Positions 48,957-58,711 of a stretch of 64,000 nt of DNA are shown piece after piece. The translations under genes and the position numbers were made by a program. Under the pieces are notes generated by a model, which was given only the letters and a program-made list of their open reading frames with translations, made no database searches and had not been told where the DNA came from. The stretch spans positions 1 through 64,000 of the forward strand of contig JBPPLN010000002.1 in the NCBI GenBank assembly GCA_051920445.1. The letters run 5' to 3'. Source of the DNA: CAG-177 sp003514385. GTDB taxonomy: Bacteria > Bacillota > Clostridia > Oscillospirales > Acutalibacteraceae. Position 1 is the stretch's first letter. Each line of letters opens with the position of its first letter.

Positions 48957-50105
48957 TTAAATTTTTCTAAGCGACACCACCGTCTCGATATGGTTCGTAT
49001 GGGGGAACATATCGACGGGCTGGATTTTTTCGACTTTATAGCCGCGCTTTGTCAGAAAGCGCAGGTCACGCTGCTGAGTTTCGGGGTTGCAGGAGATATA
49101 GACCACCTTTTTCGGCGCGAGGGTCACGAGCGACGACAGGAAGCACTCGTCGCTTCCTGCGCGCGGAGGGTCCATGAAAACTATGTCCGCTTTCTCCCCG
49201 TCCTGCGCCATGCCGAGCATAAACTCGCCTGCATCGTCGCAGAAGAATCGGACGTTCTTTATCCCGTTTCGCTTGGCGTTCGATATTGCGTCGTGAACGG
49301 CGTCGCGGTTGAGTTCAACACCTATCACCTCGCCCGCCCGCTTCGACGCGACGAGCCCTATTGTGCCGATACCGCAATAGGCATCGATAACCTTTTCGCT
49401 CCCGGTCATACCGGCATATTCCATCGCGGTGTTATAAAGCACCTCGGTCTGCACCGGGTTTATCTGATAAAATGAGCGCGGAGATATCCTGAATGTAAGC
49501 CCACAAAGCTCATCCTCGATTTTGCCCGTGCCGTAGAGCACATTCTCGCGCTCACCGAGCACAAGGCTCGTCTGATACGGGTTAATGTTATGGACTATCG
49601 TTGTTATGTCGGGATGCTCCTTGCGAAGAGCTTTTACGAAGTTATTCTTCGCGGGGAAAATCGGACCTGATGTGACGAGCACGACCATTATCTGATTTGT
49701 CTTGAATCCGCGCTTGACGAGGACATGACGAAGTGTACCGCCGCCGCTTCGCTCGTCATACGGCTGTATTCTGAAACTTTTCAGCATATTGCGGATCGAG
49801 ACGATTATCTCATCCGCTTTTCTGTCCTCCGTCAGGCACGAATCGACGCAGACTATGCTGTGCGTGCCGGACTGATAGACTCCGGAAATTATCTTCCCGT
49901 TTCTCGCCGTGGCAAACGCCGCCTGTACCTTGTTGCGATAATGATACGGCTCAGCCATGCCGATTATCGGCTCGACATGGGCGAACTCGCCGAGCAGTTT
50001 TTCCACCTTGCGCTGTTTGAATTTCAGCTGCTCCGCGTAGCTCAGATTCTGCAGCTGGCATCCGCCGCATTTTTTATATAGAGGACACTTCTTTTCTTCA
50101 GTCAT
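48957..50105 (-). CDS. rlmD: 23S rRNA (uracil-C5)-methyltransferase, RlmD/RumA type
   Basis: A 382-residue TrmA/RumA-family enzyme that makes 5-methyluridine in RNA. N-terminal cysteines in CPLYKKCGGCQL, with a later Cys near residue 88 (VDSCLTE), fit the 4Fe-4S cluster of the family. The SAM site is VIDAYCGIGTIGL near 240, and the catalytic Cys is in YISCNPETQ near 340. The N-terminal TRAM domain is absent, as in shorter members. U1939 versus U747 specificity cannot be told from sequence. Confidence 0.88.
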   Translation of the reverse strand: MTEEKKCPLYKKCGGCQLQNLSYAEQLKFKQRKVEKLLGEFAHVEPIIGMAEPYHYRNKVQAAFATARNGKIISGVYQSGTHSIVCVDSCLTEDRKADEIIVSIRNMLKSFRIQPYDERSGGGTLRHVLVKRGFKTNQIMVVLVTSGPIFPAKNNFVKALRKEHPDITTIVHNINPYQTSLVLGERENVLYGTGKIEDELCGLTFRISPRSFYQINPVQTEVLYNTAMEYAGMTGSEKVIDAYCGIGTIGLVASKRAGEVIGVELNRDAVHDAISNAKRNGIKNVRFFCDDAGEFMLGMAQDGEKADIVFMDPPRAGSDECFLSSLVTLAPKKVVYISCNPETQQRDLRFLTKRGYKVEKIQPVDMFPHTNHIETVVSLRKI

Positions 50106-50145
50106 GTTTAATTCCGTTTCAGTCGGGATATATCCGAAAATTCAC

Positions 50146-50649
50146 TTATTTATCCTGCTGAGCTTTGTGCTCGGCTTTTTCTTTGTCTTTCTTTGCAACA
50201 TCGTTGGTGTTCATGGAATTGCGGAACACGACGAAGCGATCATACAGGAACTCTGTCACGAAATTTGTCACCATGCAGAGAGCCTCAACAAGATAGTTGT
50301 TCCACATAAGATCGGTAGTGGCATACTTCGTAAACCAAGTCGAGAGCGGAGTGAACACGCAGTAATAAGCCGCGACTTTGAGCATGGCTATCGGGACATT
50401 GTTCGCAGATTTGAAGGTGAATTTGCGGTTGAAAGTAAAATTCCAAAGCACGGAGAGAACAAGCGAAATAAGATAGGCTATCCACTCTTTGAAATGACAT
50501 GCCTCATAAAACAGGGTGTATGTTGCTATCTGAATAATTCCCGCAGAGGCAGAAAACAGCGCAAATTTGACAGTCTGAAGAACATTTTCCTTTGTGCTGA
50601 GCTTCTGATTTTCGGCAGCGCCCTGCGTTTCTTTTTCCTTGTCTGACAT
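50146..50649 (-). CDS. GtrA-family membrane protein
   Basis: A 167-residue protein with four hydrophobic helices (about 27-48, 55-73, 88-107 and 116-140). FALFSASAGIIQIATYTLFY and NFTFNRKFTFKS match the GtrA domain, proposed to flip undecaprenyl-linked sugars. Both ends are long, charged and hydrophilic. It lies downstream of recN on the same strand with a 23-nt gap. The polyprenyl-sugar transferase at 10917-11882 is a plausible functional partner. Confidence 0.85.
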   Translation of the reverse strand: MSDKEKETQGAAENQKLSTKENVLQTVKFALFSASAGIIQIATYTLFYEACHFKEWIAYLISLVLSVLWNFTFNRKFTFKSANNVPIAMLKVAAYYCVFTPLSTWFTKYATTDLMWNNYLVEALCMVTNFVTEFLYDRFVVFRNSMNTNDVAKKDKEKAEHKAQQDK

Positions 50650-50672
50650 AAGTTATCTCCCCTTTTATGTTT

Positions 50673-52346
50673 TTACAGATTCCCGGCATTTCTGAGCATC
50701 TCTTCGGCCGATTTGAGCTGAAGTTCGGTGACATCGAGTCCACCGGTTATCCTTGCTATTTCATATTTTCTGCCCTCGGTATCGAGGCGTTCGACCTTTG
50801 TGTAGGTCTTGCCGTCCGAGACGGATTTGCTGATTCTCATGTGGCAGTCCGCCTGCGCCGCTATCTGAGCGGAATGGGTGACGCAGATGACCTGCCTGCC
50901 GCGCGAGACCTCTTTGAGCTTCATGGCGACTTTCTGCGCCGCTCTGCCGCTGAGTCCCGCGTCTATCTCATCGAATATCATAGTGTCGAGTCCGTCTCTG
51001 CCGGCGATAACGCTCTTTATCGCGAGCATTATGCGCGACAGCTCGCCGCCCGAAGCGATTTTTGCGAGGGGTTTGAGTGTCTCGCCCGCGTTTGCGGAGA
51101 TGAGAAATTCTATATTGTCCGCACCGTTTATTGTAAACGGTGTTTTTTCTCTGTTGACTTTGAAGCTGACCGACGGCATATCGAGAAATTCTAGCTGTTC
51201 GGTCACTCCGCGCTCAAACTCGCGCGATGCCTTTTCACGCGCTGCGGTAAGCTTTTCGGCGAGGGCGCGAACCTCGGCTTTAGTCGAGCTGACGAGTGCA
51301 TCGAGCTCTTTGACCCGCTCATCCGAGAGGGCTATTTTATTGCGCTCCTCGCGCGCGGAATCAAGGAAAGAGAGCATTTCATCTTCCGTCGAGCCGTATT
51401 TTACCGAGAGGCGGAAAAGCTCATCAAGTCTCGCTTCGATCTCTTCGAGCTCGGACGGATCATAGGAGAAATCTTCAATAGCCGAGCGAAGTTCTCCCGC
51501 GCAGTCCTCAAGCTCATAGCCGACATTGCGAAGAGTCTTTGCGGCGGGCTCGACATCTTTATAGAATTGGGCAGCGTCCTCCGCGTTCCCGGCGCAATCG
51601 CCTATCACGCTTATCACGCCGAAGCTGTCGTCGGCGCCCTGGAGAATATCATACGCCGCTCTGAGCGATGCCGTGACACGCTCGCAGTTTTGCAGAAGCG
51701 TCTTTCGCTCGTTGAGTTCATCGCGTTCGCCGGGTCTTATATCCGCCTGTTCAAGCTCGTTTATCTGATAATCGAGCAGATCAAGCCGGCGAAGCTTCTC
51801 CGACTCGTCGGTTTTGAGGGAGTCGCGCTCCCTGATATATGAACAGAGTTCTCTGAATTTTTCTCTGTATTCTTCAAGCAAATCGGCATCGTCCGCGACG
51901 CAGTCGATGAACTCGAAGTGTTTTTCTGGCGCCATGAGCGCCTGGTTGTCATGCTGACCGTGTATGTTTATCAGCTCATGTCCCGCCTGTCGGAGCGACG
52001 CGACATTCGAAGGCACGCCGTTTATGCGGCAGGTGTTTTTGCCGTCCAGACCGAGGGTGCGGCGAAGAAGTATATTGCCGTCCTCGTCGGGCTCGATATC
52101 ATATTCTTTAAGCCGCGCGGCAGTGTCGGCGGAAACGCCGGAGAAGAGCGCGGTAACGCTCGCGGACTGCGCGCCGGTTCTGATAAGCTCGCGCGAGGTA
52201 CGTTCGCCGAGCACCACGTTTATCGAATCAATTATAATCGACTTGCCCGCGCCGGTTTCGCCCGTAAGGACATTGAGCCCCGAATCGAACTCGATATCGG
52301 CGCTCTCAATTATTGCTATATTCTCTATTTTCAGACTGAGAAGCAT
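50673..52346 (-). CDS. recN: DNA repair protein RecN
   Basis: An SMC-like ATPase of 557 residues that gathers broken ends in recombinational repair. Walker A is LTGETGAGKSIII near residue 28, two coiled-coil arms span about 150-370, the signature is ASGGELSRIMLAI near 430, and Walker B is MIFDEIDAGLSG near 455. It follows argR by 10 nt, as in Bacillus (ahrC-recN). I see no LexA box directly upstream. Confidence 0.95.
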   Translation of the reverse strand: MLLSLKIENIAIIESADIEFDSGLNVLTGETGAGKSIIIDSINVVLGERTSRELIRTGAQSASVTALFSGVSADTAARLKEYDIEPDEDGNILLRRTLGLDGKNTCRINGVPSNVASLRQAGHELINIHGQHDNQALMAPEKHFEFIDCVADDADLLEEYREKFRELCSYIRERDSLKTDESEKLRRLDLLDYQINELEQADIRPGERDELNERKTLLQNCERVTASLRAAYDILQGADDSFGVISVIGDCAGNAEDAAQFYKDVEPAAKTLRNVGYELEDCAGELRSAIEDFSYDPSELEEIEARLDELFRLSVKYGSTEDEMLSFLDSAREERNKIALSDERVKELDALVSSTKAEVRALAEKLTAAREKASREFERGVTEQLEFLDMPSVSFKVNREKTPFTINGADNIEFLISANAGETLKPLAKIASGGELSRIMLAIKSVIAGRDGLDTMIFDEIDAGLSGRAAQKVAMKLKEVSRGRQVICVTHSAQIAAQADCHMRISKSVSDGKTYTKVERLDTEGRKYEIARITGGLDVTELQLKSAEEMLRNAGNL

Positions 52347-52356
52347 AGCTCAAACC

Positions 52357-52809
52357 TCATTTTTCGATAAGTCGTTTTATGGAATCTTTCATCTGCGAAG
52401 CGTAGCTTTCGCTTCTGCAAAGGGCAAATATAGTATCGTCGCCCGCGAGAGTGCCGACAAGCCCCTCCCAGTGCATGGAATCAAATGCCGCGCACGCCGC
52501 CTGAGCCATGCCGGTATAGCAGCGGATAACAATTGTATTGCCCGCATAGTCGGCAGAGACGACGGACTGGGCAAATATGCTGCGAAACTTCGAGAGCAGT
52601 TCGTCCGACTCGGTCTTTGTGACGGCGTATTTATACTGCCCGTTTGCACCCATGGTCTTGACAAGGCGCAGCTCTTTTATATCGCGCGAAACCGTCGCCT
52701 GAGTGGCGTCAAAGCCGCTGTCTTTGAGCTTCTGAAGAAGCTCATCCTGGGTTGACAGGTCATATTTTTCAATTATTTCGAGTATTGCTTCCTGCCTTCT
52801 TTTTTTCAA
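52357..52809 (-). CDS. argR: Arginine repressor ArgR/AhrC
   Basis: A 150-residue hexameric regulator. The N-terminal winged helix has QDELLQKLKDSGFDATQATVSRD (split by the wing), and the C-terminal arginine-binding part has GTLAGDDTIFALC with the ligand Asp pair. It represses arginine synthesis and activates catabolism in relatives. It begins 2 nt after nadK. Confidence 0.93.
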   Translation of the reverse strand: MKKRRQEAILEIIEKYDLSTQDELLQKLKDSGFDATQATVSRDIKELRLVKTMGANGQYKYAVTKTESDELLSKFRSIFAQSVVSADYAGNTIVIRCYTGMAQAACAAFDSMHWEGLVGTLAGDDTIFALCRSESYASQMKDSIKRLIEK

Positions 52810-52811
52810 GG

Positions 52812-53687
52812 TTATACCTCCCGTTCATCGTGGGAACTGCTGTTCCATTTCATCATTTTTCTGTTGAGTATATCTACAAAACTGTCGTTCTTGAGTCTGA
52901 TAAAGCTCGCGCAGATGTCCGCCTTTTCGACCGTTATGCTCCCCTGCGCCGAGACGGTGAACGGCTCGTCGCCATCGCACGAGACGGAGAGAGGTCCGTC
53001 ATCATCGGAATAGATGCGCAGCACCGCGTCGTCGCCCAAAACGAGCGAACGGGTGAACACCGAATGAGAACAAATCGGAGTGAGTATCATACACTCGAGC
53101 TTCGGATCGACCACGGGACCGCCGGCAGAGAGCGAATATGCCGTTGAACCGGTCGGAGTCGAGAGAATGAGTCCGTCGCCGAGATAGCGGTTGAAATATC
53201 TGCCGTCGAGATCGACATTTATCTCGGAAATTCTGCTCAGCCTCGACAGGCGCATTACGGTGGAGTCGTTCATGCTGTAGCCGCTCTGCACGCTGTCACC
53301 GTCGGCGGCGGTGGTTTTGAGCATCATGCGCTTATCCATGCTGTAATCGCCGGTTATGAGCTTTTCGAGCAAATCGAGCTCGTGTATCTCGAGACCCGCC
53401 ATGAACGCAAGGCGGCCGGCGTTGATACCTAAAACGGGCTTCGAATAGACTGCGGCTTTCTTGGCGGAATGGATTATCGTTCCGTCCCCGCCGACGGTTA
53501 TGACCGCCTCGCAGCCGCCGAGCAGCTCTTTTTCAGGCAAAAATTCAGCCTTGGTATCGGAAAACACATCTTCTGTACCGAGCGGCAGAGAATATGCCGC
53601 GCCGAGTTCGTCGAGCCGCGCACAGATGAGCCTTGTCACCTGAGCGGCGTTTTTACGAGTAAGATTTGGAATTATTGCAAACATCAT
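52812..53687 (-). CDS. nadK: NAD kinase
   Basis: Phosphorylates NAD to NADP. The 291 residues contain TVGGDGTIIHSAK (GGDGT catalytic motif near 60), NDSTVMRLSR, the Gly-rich TPTGSTAYSLSAGGP near 172, and a C-terminal beta-sandwich. I start it at ATG 53687, with GGGAG eight nt upstream, right after the tlyA stop; the frame extends much further upstream only as an overlap with tlyA. Confidence 0.94.
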   Translation of the reverse strand: MMFAIIPNLTRKNAAQVTRLICARLDELGAAYSLPLGTEDVFSDTKAEFLPEKELLGGCEAVITVGGDGTIIHSAKKAAVYSKPVLGINAGRLAFMAGLEIHELDLLEKLITGDYSMDKRMMLKTTAADGDSVQSGYSMNDSTVMRLSRLSRISEINVDLDGRYFNRYLGDGLILSTPTGSTAYSLSAGGPVVDPKLECMILTPICSHSVFTRSLVLGDDAVLRIYSDDDGPLSVSCDGDEPFTVSAQGSITVEKADICASFIRLKNDSFVDILNRKMMKWNSSSHDEREV

Positions 53688-53689
53688 AG

Positions 53690-54505
53690 TTATTCTCCCG
53701 CTTTGAAACAGGCGTGCGCCGCGCTGACGACTCCCGCAACATTGGGCGCCGAAACAGACTGCACTTCGTCCTTTTTCAGATATACGAGGTATTCTATATT
53801 GCCCTCCGGCCCCTTGACCGGGGAAAAATCGAGAGCCGACACCGAAAATCCCGCCTGCACGGCATAGGAGCAAACATTTTCGATGACTTTTATATGCACG
53901 CGCGGATCTTTGACCACGCCTTTCTTGCCGACATTCTCCCTGCCCGCCTCGAACTGCGGCTTTATAAGGCAGACAGCACTGCCGCCGTCTTTTAAAAGCG
54001 GCGAAAGCGCAGGTATGATATATTTCAGAGAGATAAACGAGACATCCGCGCTCGCAAAATCGGCGCGCTCGGGAATCTCTTTTTCCGTTATGTATCTGAA
54101 GTTCGTCTTTTCAAGATCGACAACGCGGGGATCGGACTTCAGCTTCGGCGAAAGCTGACCGCTGCCGGAATCGACGGCGTAAACTTTTTTCGCGCCGTTT
54201 TGGAGCATACAGTCGGTAAATCCGCCCGTTGACGCGCCGATATCAATGCATAAATATCCGCTCAAATCGAGTTTGAAAACATCGACGGCTTTCTCAAGTT
54301 TCAGTCCGCCGCGGCTGACATAGCGTTCCAACTCGCCTTTATACTCGATTATATCACAGTCGTTCGCCAAAAGTCCAGCTTTAGATACAACTTTGCCGTT
54401 TAAATATACATTCCCGCTCTTTATCATTTCCTTGGCTTTTTCGCGCGACGGCGCGACACCCAAGGAGACCATAAGAGCGTCTATACGCTTTCTGTTTTCC
54501 TCCAC
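53690..54505 (-). CDS. tlyA: TlyA-family rRNA 2'-O-methyltransferase
   Basis: A 271-residue protein with an N-terminal S4 RNA-binding domain (about 5-60) and an FtsJ-type Rossmann domain with DIGASTGGFTDCML near 87 and FASADVSFISLKYI near 147. Homologues methylate 16S/23S rRNA cytidines. I favour GTG 54505, seven nt after GGAGG; the TTG at 54511 in the same frame touches that site. Confidence 0.9.
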   Translation of the reverse strand: MEENRKRIDALMVSLGVAPSREKAKEMIKSGNVYLNGKVVSKAGLLANDCDIIEYKGELERYVSRGGLKLEKAVDVFKLDLSGYLCIDIGASTGGFTDCMLQNGAKKVYAVDSGSGQLSPKLKSDPRVVDLEKTNFRYITEKEIPERADFASADVSFISLKYIIPALSPLLKDGGSAVCLIKPQFEAGRENVGKKGVVKDPRVHIKVIENVCSYAVQAGFSVSALDFSPVKGPEGNIEYLVYLKKDEVQSVSAPNVAGVVSAAHACFKAGE

Positions 54506-54507
54506 GG

Positions 54508-56370
54508 TCAAGCCTCCGCAGAAGTGACGAACGAGAGCACGCCCTCTTCGTCAAAGCCGTATTTATGTAAGAGCGACTCAACGGACGCCTGCTTGACGAA
54601 GCCGTTTTCGATAGCTCTGAGATGATATTTTCCGGAGAATCCCGCTTTCGAGAGGTCGAACAGGAAGCCTTCGCCCGCTCCGCCGCGGCGTATGCCCTCT
54701 TCAAAGAAATAGACATCCTTGCAGTTTTTCGCCGCCTCCACCGCGCCCTCGCAGACGGGAATTATGCGGTTGAGCTTTATAAGCTTCACGGATTCGCCGG
54801 AATTCACAAGCTTTTCATATGCGAACGCGCAGGCTGAAAAAGTCCTGCCGTAGGTTATGATAGCCTTTTCGGCGTTCTCGTCGCCGAACACATCGAAGTC
54901 GGCAAAGGTCGGTTTGATGCTCTCTGGTATCGCGCGCTGAGCTCCGCGCGGATATCTGACCGCGACGAGCTTCGATTCGGAATAGAGCGCCTGCTGCATG
55001 GCGTGTTTGAGTCCCTCATAGGACGAGGGCGAATAGACGGTTATATCCGGCACGCTTCTGAGCATCGAAACATCGAAAACGCCCTGGTGCGTCTCGCCGT
55101 CCTCGCCGACAAATCCGGCTCGGTCGATGGCAATGACCATCTTCTGCTTCTGGAGCGCAGCATCGTGCAAAAGCTGATCGAAGCAGCGCTGGAGAAATGT
55201 GGAATAGACTGCAAAAACCGGGATAAATCCGCTCTTTGCAAGACCGAGCGCGAACGCCACGGCGTGCTCCTCGGCGATGCCTATATCAAAGAATCTGTAT
55301 TTATATTCATTCGAGAACCGCTCAAGCCCCGTGCCGATGGACATAGCCGCGGTTATGGCGCAGACGCGGTCGTCGCAGGAGGCGAAGCGGCACATGATAT
55401 CGCCGAAATTGCTCGAAAAGCTCGTGCCGGACGAAAGAGGCTCGCCGGTATTTATATCAAACTTCGAGATTCCGTGGAACTGCTCGGGCGAACGCTCAGC
55501 AAAGTCATAGCCCTTGCCCTTGAGAGTATTGACATGGAGAAGTACGGGTTTGTCATACTTCTTTGCCATCTCAAACGCTTCGCAGAGCTGCTGGATATTG
55601 TGCCCGTCGATGGGTCCGATATAGTGAAGCCCGAGATCCTCGAACCACGAATCGGAATAGATAATGCGCTTCAATGCGCTCTTTATATCAAATGCGGCAT
55701 CCGAAAGCTCATTTCCGATGATCGGGATATGTTTCAGGAGCTTTTCGGTGTGCGCTTTCATGCGGTAATATTCAGGTTTCGCTCTGACGACGGCAAGATA
55801 ACGCGCCATCGAACCGACATTTTCGGAGATAGACATCTCGTTGTCGTTGAGCACGATTATGAGCCTGTCGTGCGTTCTGCCGGCGTTATTGAGCGCCTCA
55901 TAAAACATTCCGCCGGTCATTGACCCGTCTCCGACGACGGCGACGACGGTATTCTTGCTGCCGCGCATGGTGTTCGCGGTCGAGAGTCCGAGTGCGCTCG
56001 ATGCGGCGGTGCTGGAATGGCCGCTGTAGAACATATCATGTTCGCTCTCATCGGGGCGGCAGAATCCGGAGAGTCCGCCCTCCTTGCGAAGAGTGTGGAA
56101 GCGGTCATATCTGCCCGTGAGTAGCTTATGGGTATACGCCTGATGTCCGACATCCCAGACGAACTTATCGCGCGGGGAATCGAACTCCTTGTGCATGGCG
56201 AGAGTCAGCTCCACAACACCGAGATTGGACGCGAGATGACCGCCGTTCTTTGAAACCGTGTCGATAAGAACGGTGCGTATTTCGGCGGCAAGTTCGTTGA
56301 GCTGATCATAGCTCATGCCTTTGATATCCGCAGGGGAGTGTATATTTTTAAGGTACTTGTCAGATGCCAT
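54508..56370 (-). CDS. dxs: 1-deoxy-D-xylulose-5-phosphate synthase
   Basis: First enzyme of the MEP pathway, joining pyruvate and glyceraldehyde 3-phosphate with thiamine diphosphate. The 620 residues contain the TPP motif GDGSMTGGMFYEALNNAG near 145, the H-rich FVWDVGHQAYTHKLLTG near 70, the catalytic-Glu region GIAEEHAVAFALGLA near 365, and a transketolase C-terminal domain. It is the normal length. Confidence 0.96.
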   Translation of the reverse strand: MASDKYLKNIHSPADIKGMSYDQLNELAAEIRTVLIDTVSKNGGHLASNLGVVELTLAMHKEFDSPRDKFVWDVGHQAYTHKLLTGRYDRFHTLRKEGGLSGFCRPDESEHDMFYSGHSSTAASSALGLSTANTMRGSKNTVVAVVGDGSMTGGMFYEALNNAGRTHDRLIIVLNDNEMSISENVGSMARYLAVVRAKPEYYRMKAHTEKLLKHIPIIGNELSDAAFDIKSALKRIIYSDSWFEDLGLHYIGPIDGHNIQQLCEAFEMAKKYDKPVLLHVNTLKGKGYDFAERSPEQFHGISKFDINTGEPLSSGTSFSSNFGDIMCRFASCDDRVCAITAAMSIGTGLERFSNEYKYRFFDIGIAEEHAVAFALGLAKSGFIPVFAVYSTFLQRCFDQLLHDAALQKQKMVIAIDRAGFVGEDGETHQGVFDVSMLRSVPDITVYSPSSYEGLKHAMQQALYSESKLVAVRYPRGAQRAIPESIKPTFADFDVFGDENAEKAIITYGRTFSACAFAYEKLVNSGESVKLIKLNRIIPVCEGAVEAAKNCKDVYFFEEGIRRGGAGEGFLFDLSKAGFSGKYHLRAIENGFVKQASVESLLHKYGFDEEGVLSFVTSAEA

Positions 56371-56405
56371 TTGACTTCAACCTTTCACTGAGAATGGATT
56401 GACGG

Positions 56406-57293
56406 TCACTTATTTCTGGAGAGAAGCTTTTCGGAAAGCGATATCAAAAATTCAGCCTCATCGCCGAAAACTTTAAGCGCGTCTATTGCCTTATCGGTAA
56501 GCTCCGCGGCTATTCTCTGTGCTTCTTCGAGACCGAGGAGCGAAACGTAGGTGTTTTTGCAGTTCTCGGCGTCGCTGCCTATCGGCTTGCCGAGGGTCGC
56601 CTCGTCGCTCGTGACATCAAGGATATCATCGACTATCTGGAACGCTATGCCGAGATTTTCGGCATATATTCGCGCCGCTTCGAGCTTTTTGTCGTCGGCT
56701 CCGGCGGCGATGCAGCCGAGCTGACACGCGCATCTTATAAGCTCGCCCGTCTTGAGGACATCGACACTGCGCAGATCATCGACCGAAACAGTCTTGTTCT
56801 CGTTTTCAAGATCCTGCACCTGACCCGCTATCATTCCGGCGCAGCCGGCGGCACGCGCAAGAAGCGAAACGGCCTTTGCAACGGCATCGGCGGGAATATC
56901 TTTTGCTTCGCCTGCGGTCTGGAATGCGAAAGTCAGCAGCGAATCGCCGGCAAGGAGCGCATTTGCTTCGCCGAATTTGATATGGCTCGACGGCTTGCCG
57001 CGGCGCATATCGTCGTTGTCCATGCAGGGCAGATCGTCGTGGATGAGCGAATATGTGTGGATAAACTCGATAGCGCACGCAAGGGGCAGAGCCGCTTCTA
57101 CGCTGCCGCCGCACATCCTGCAAAATTCGAGAGTCAGCATCGGGCGGATACGCTTGCCGCCGTTTTCGACGCTGTATCTCATCGCTTCGAGCATTTTTGT
57201 TTCACCCGCGCCCGACGGCTCGGACGAAAGATATGCCATGAGCGAGTTATTTATCATAGAGATATACTCGTCAGCTGTATATTTTTTACTCAT
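56406..57293 (-). CDS. ispA: Farnesyl diphosphate synthase (polyprenyl synthetase)
   Basis: A 295-residue all-helical prenyltransferase. The first Asp-rich motif is DDLPCMDNDD near 83-92 and the second DDILD near 223-227; GGKRIRPML near 45 binds isopentenyl diphosphate. It elongates IPP and DMAPP to the C15 chain. Start ATG 57293, seven nt after AAGGAG, overlaps the xseB end by 8 nt, so the two are coupled. Confidence 0.94.
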   Translation of the reverse strand: MSKKYTADEYISMINNSLMAYLSSEPSGAGETKMLEAMRYSVENGGKRIRPMLTLEFCRMCGGSVEAALPLACAIEFIHTYSLIHDDLPCMDNDDMRRGKPSSHIKFGEANALLAGDSLLTFAFQTAGEAKDIPADAVAKAVSLLARAAGCAGMIAGQVQDLENENKTVSVDDLRSVDVLKTGELIRCACQLGCIAAGADDKKLEAARIYAENLGIAFQIVDDILDVTSDEATLGKPIGSDAENCKNTYVSLLGLEEAQRIAAELTDKAIDALKVFGDEAEFLISLSEKLLSRNK

Positions 57294-57492
57294 CTTCATT
57301 CTCCTTTTCAAGCTCGGACAGTTCCTTTATCTTCGTCTGGGCTTTGTCGAGATACTCGTTGCAGAAAGAGACGAGCTTCGTCCCCTCTTCAAAGAGCTTC
57401 AATGACTCATCGAGAGAAGCGTCGCCGCACTCGAGAGCGGAAACTATATCTTCAAGTCTTTTGACTGAATCTTCATAAGTTTTCTTAGCCAT
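57286..57492 (-). CDS. xseB: Exonuclease VII small subunit
   Basis: A 68-residue coiled-coil protein with the family pattern YEDSVKRLEDIVSALE followed by SLDESLKLFEEGTKL. It pairs with XseA, and overlaps both xseA (8 nt) and ispA (8 nt). Confidence 0.94.
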   Translation of the reverse strand: MAKKTYEDSVKRLEDIVSALECGDASLDESLKLFEEGTKLVSFCNEYLDKAQTKIKELSELEKENEDE

Positions 57493-58711
57493 TGCCTGTT
57501 CCTCCGTTTCCGACAGATGAAGTGACGCGGGCGGTGAGCTTTATATCCGCCGCAGTCACGGTTATATCGTCGCCCTCTTTGGGGACATTCGTTTTTGATA
57601 TCAGCTTTCCGCCGCGTTCGACCGCCGCATAGCCGCCCGAGAGTATTCTCAGGGGACTGAGCACATCGAGCCTGCCCGCGAGGACTGAAAGGTTCAACTT
57701 ATCCCTGTGATGTGCCTGCAGAGCCGCCGACTGCATATCGGAAAAGAGTGAATCGAGCGTCTGCCGCTGAGAGATTATCTGCTGCATCGGTCCGTATGCC
57801 GAAAGTTCTGCACAGATGCGTTTTATTTCATTACAGCCGAAGCGAATATGTGAATCCAGCGCAGAGGCGCAGCGCCTGCCGAGCTGATTGATATATGCGT
57901 GCTGTTCCGCCCTGTCGCTGACGGCGAGCTCCGCCGCTGCGGACGGGGTCGGCGCGCGGAGATCCGCCGCGAAATCGCAGATAGTGAAATCCGTCTCGTG
58001 ACCGACTGCAGAGATAACAGGGATATCGCTCGCCGCAACTGCGCGAGCCACTTTTTCTTCGTTAAAAGCCCAAAGCTCTTCGACCGAGCCGCCGCCGCGC
58101 CCGACTATGAGCACATCGGCATAATGCCCCGCGTTGAACCGCCTTATGGCATCGGATATCTGACCCGCCGCAGACGCACCCTGCACCTGCACGGGACAGA
58201 GGATTATCTGCGTTGACGGGCTGCGGCGCGTTATGACATTTATAATGTCCCTGACCGCAGCGCCAGTCGGCGAAGTGACGACGCCGACACACTTCGGAAA
58301 ACGCGGTATCGGACGTTTGCGCTCCTGTGCAAAAAGTCCCTCCGCTTCAAGCTTTTTCTTGAGCTGTTCAAAGGCAATACTCAAAGCGCCCGCTCCGTCG
58401 GGCTGCATATCCTCGATATAGAGCTGATACTGACCGTCGCGCTCAAAGACGCTGACATGACCCCTGGCGATAACCTTCATACCGTTTTCGGGCATGAAGC
58501 CGAGGCGCTCGTTGTCATACTTGAACATGACCGCGCGCACTGCCGCTTTCTCGTCCTTGAGGGTCATGTAGAAATGCCCGGTGCGGTAATGATTCGTAAA
58601 ATTCGATATCTCCCCGCTGACGAACACCGTTCGCAGGTTATAGTCCGAATCCATAACGGATTTTATATATCTGTTAAGTTGACTTACTGTTACGCTGACG
58701 GTTTCAAGCAT
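57485..58711 (-). CDS. xseA: Exonuclease VII large subunit
   Basis: A 408-residue nuclease subunit. An N-terminal OB fold (VSQLNRYIKSVMDSD, VFVSGEISNF, about 5-100) is followed by the catalytic domain with GVVTSPTGAAVRDIINV near 142, VGRGGGSVEELWAFN near 202, and ISAVGHETDFTICDF near 234, and a coiled-coil C-terminal arm. It degrades single-stranded DNA. It overlaps the TsaD-like gene by 8 nt. Confidence 0.95.
   Translation of the reverse strand: MLETVSVTVSQLNRYIKSVMDSDYNLRTVFVSGEISNFTNHYRTGHFYMTLKDEKAAVRAVMFKYDNERLGFMPENGMKVIARGHVSVFERDGQYQLYIEDMQPDGAGALSIAFEQLKKKLEAEGLFAQERKRPIPRFPKCVGVVTSPTGAAVRDIINVITRRSPSTQIILCPVQVQGASAAGQISDAIRRFNAGHYADVLIVGRGGGSVEELWAFNEEKVARAVAASDIPVISAVGHETDFTICDFAADLRAPTPSAAAELAVSDRAEQHAYINQLGRRCASALDSHIRFGCNEIKRICAELSAYGPMQQIISQRQTLDSLFSDMQSAALQAHHRDKLNLSVLAGRLDVLSPLRILSGGYAAVERGGKLISKTNVPKEGDDITVTAADIKLTARVTSSVGNGGTGNG

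Noticed and set aside
55003..55923. 306-codon plus-strand frame inside dxs
   Set aside because: Antisense to dxs motifs; composition is typical of a shadow frame.
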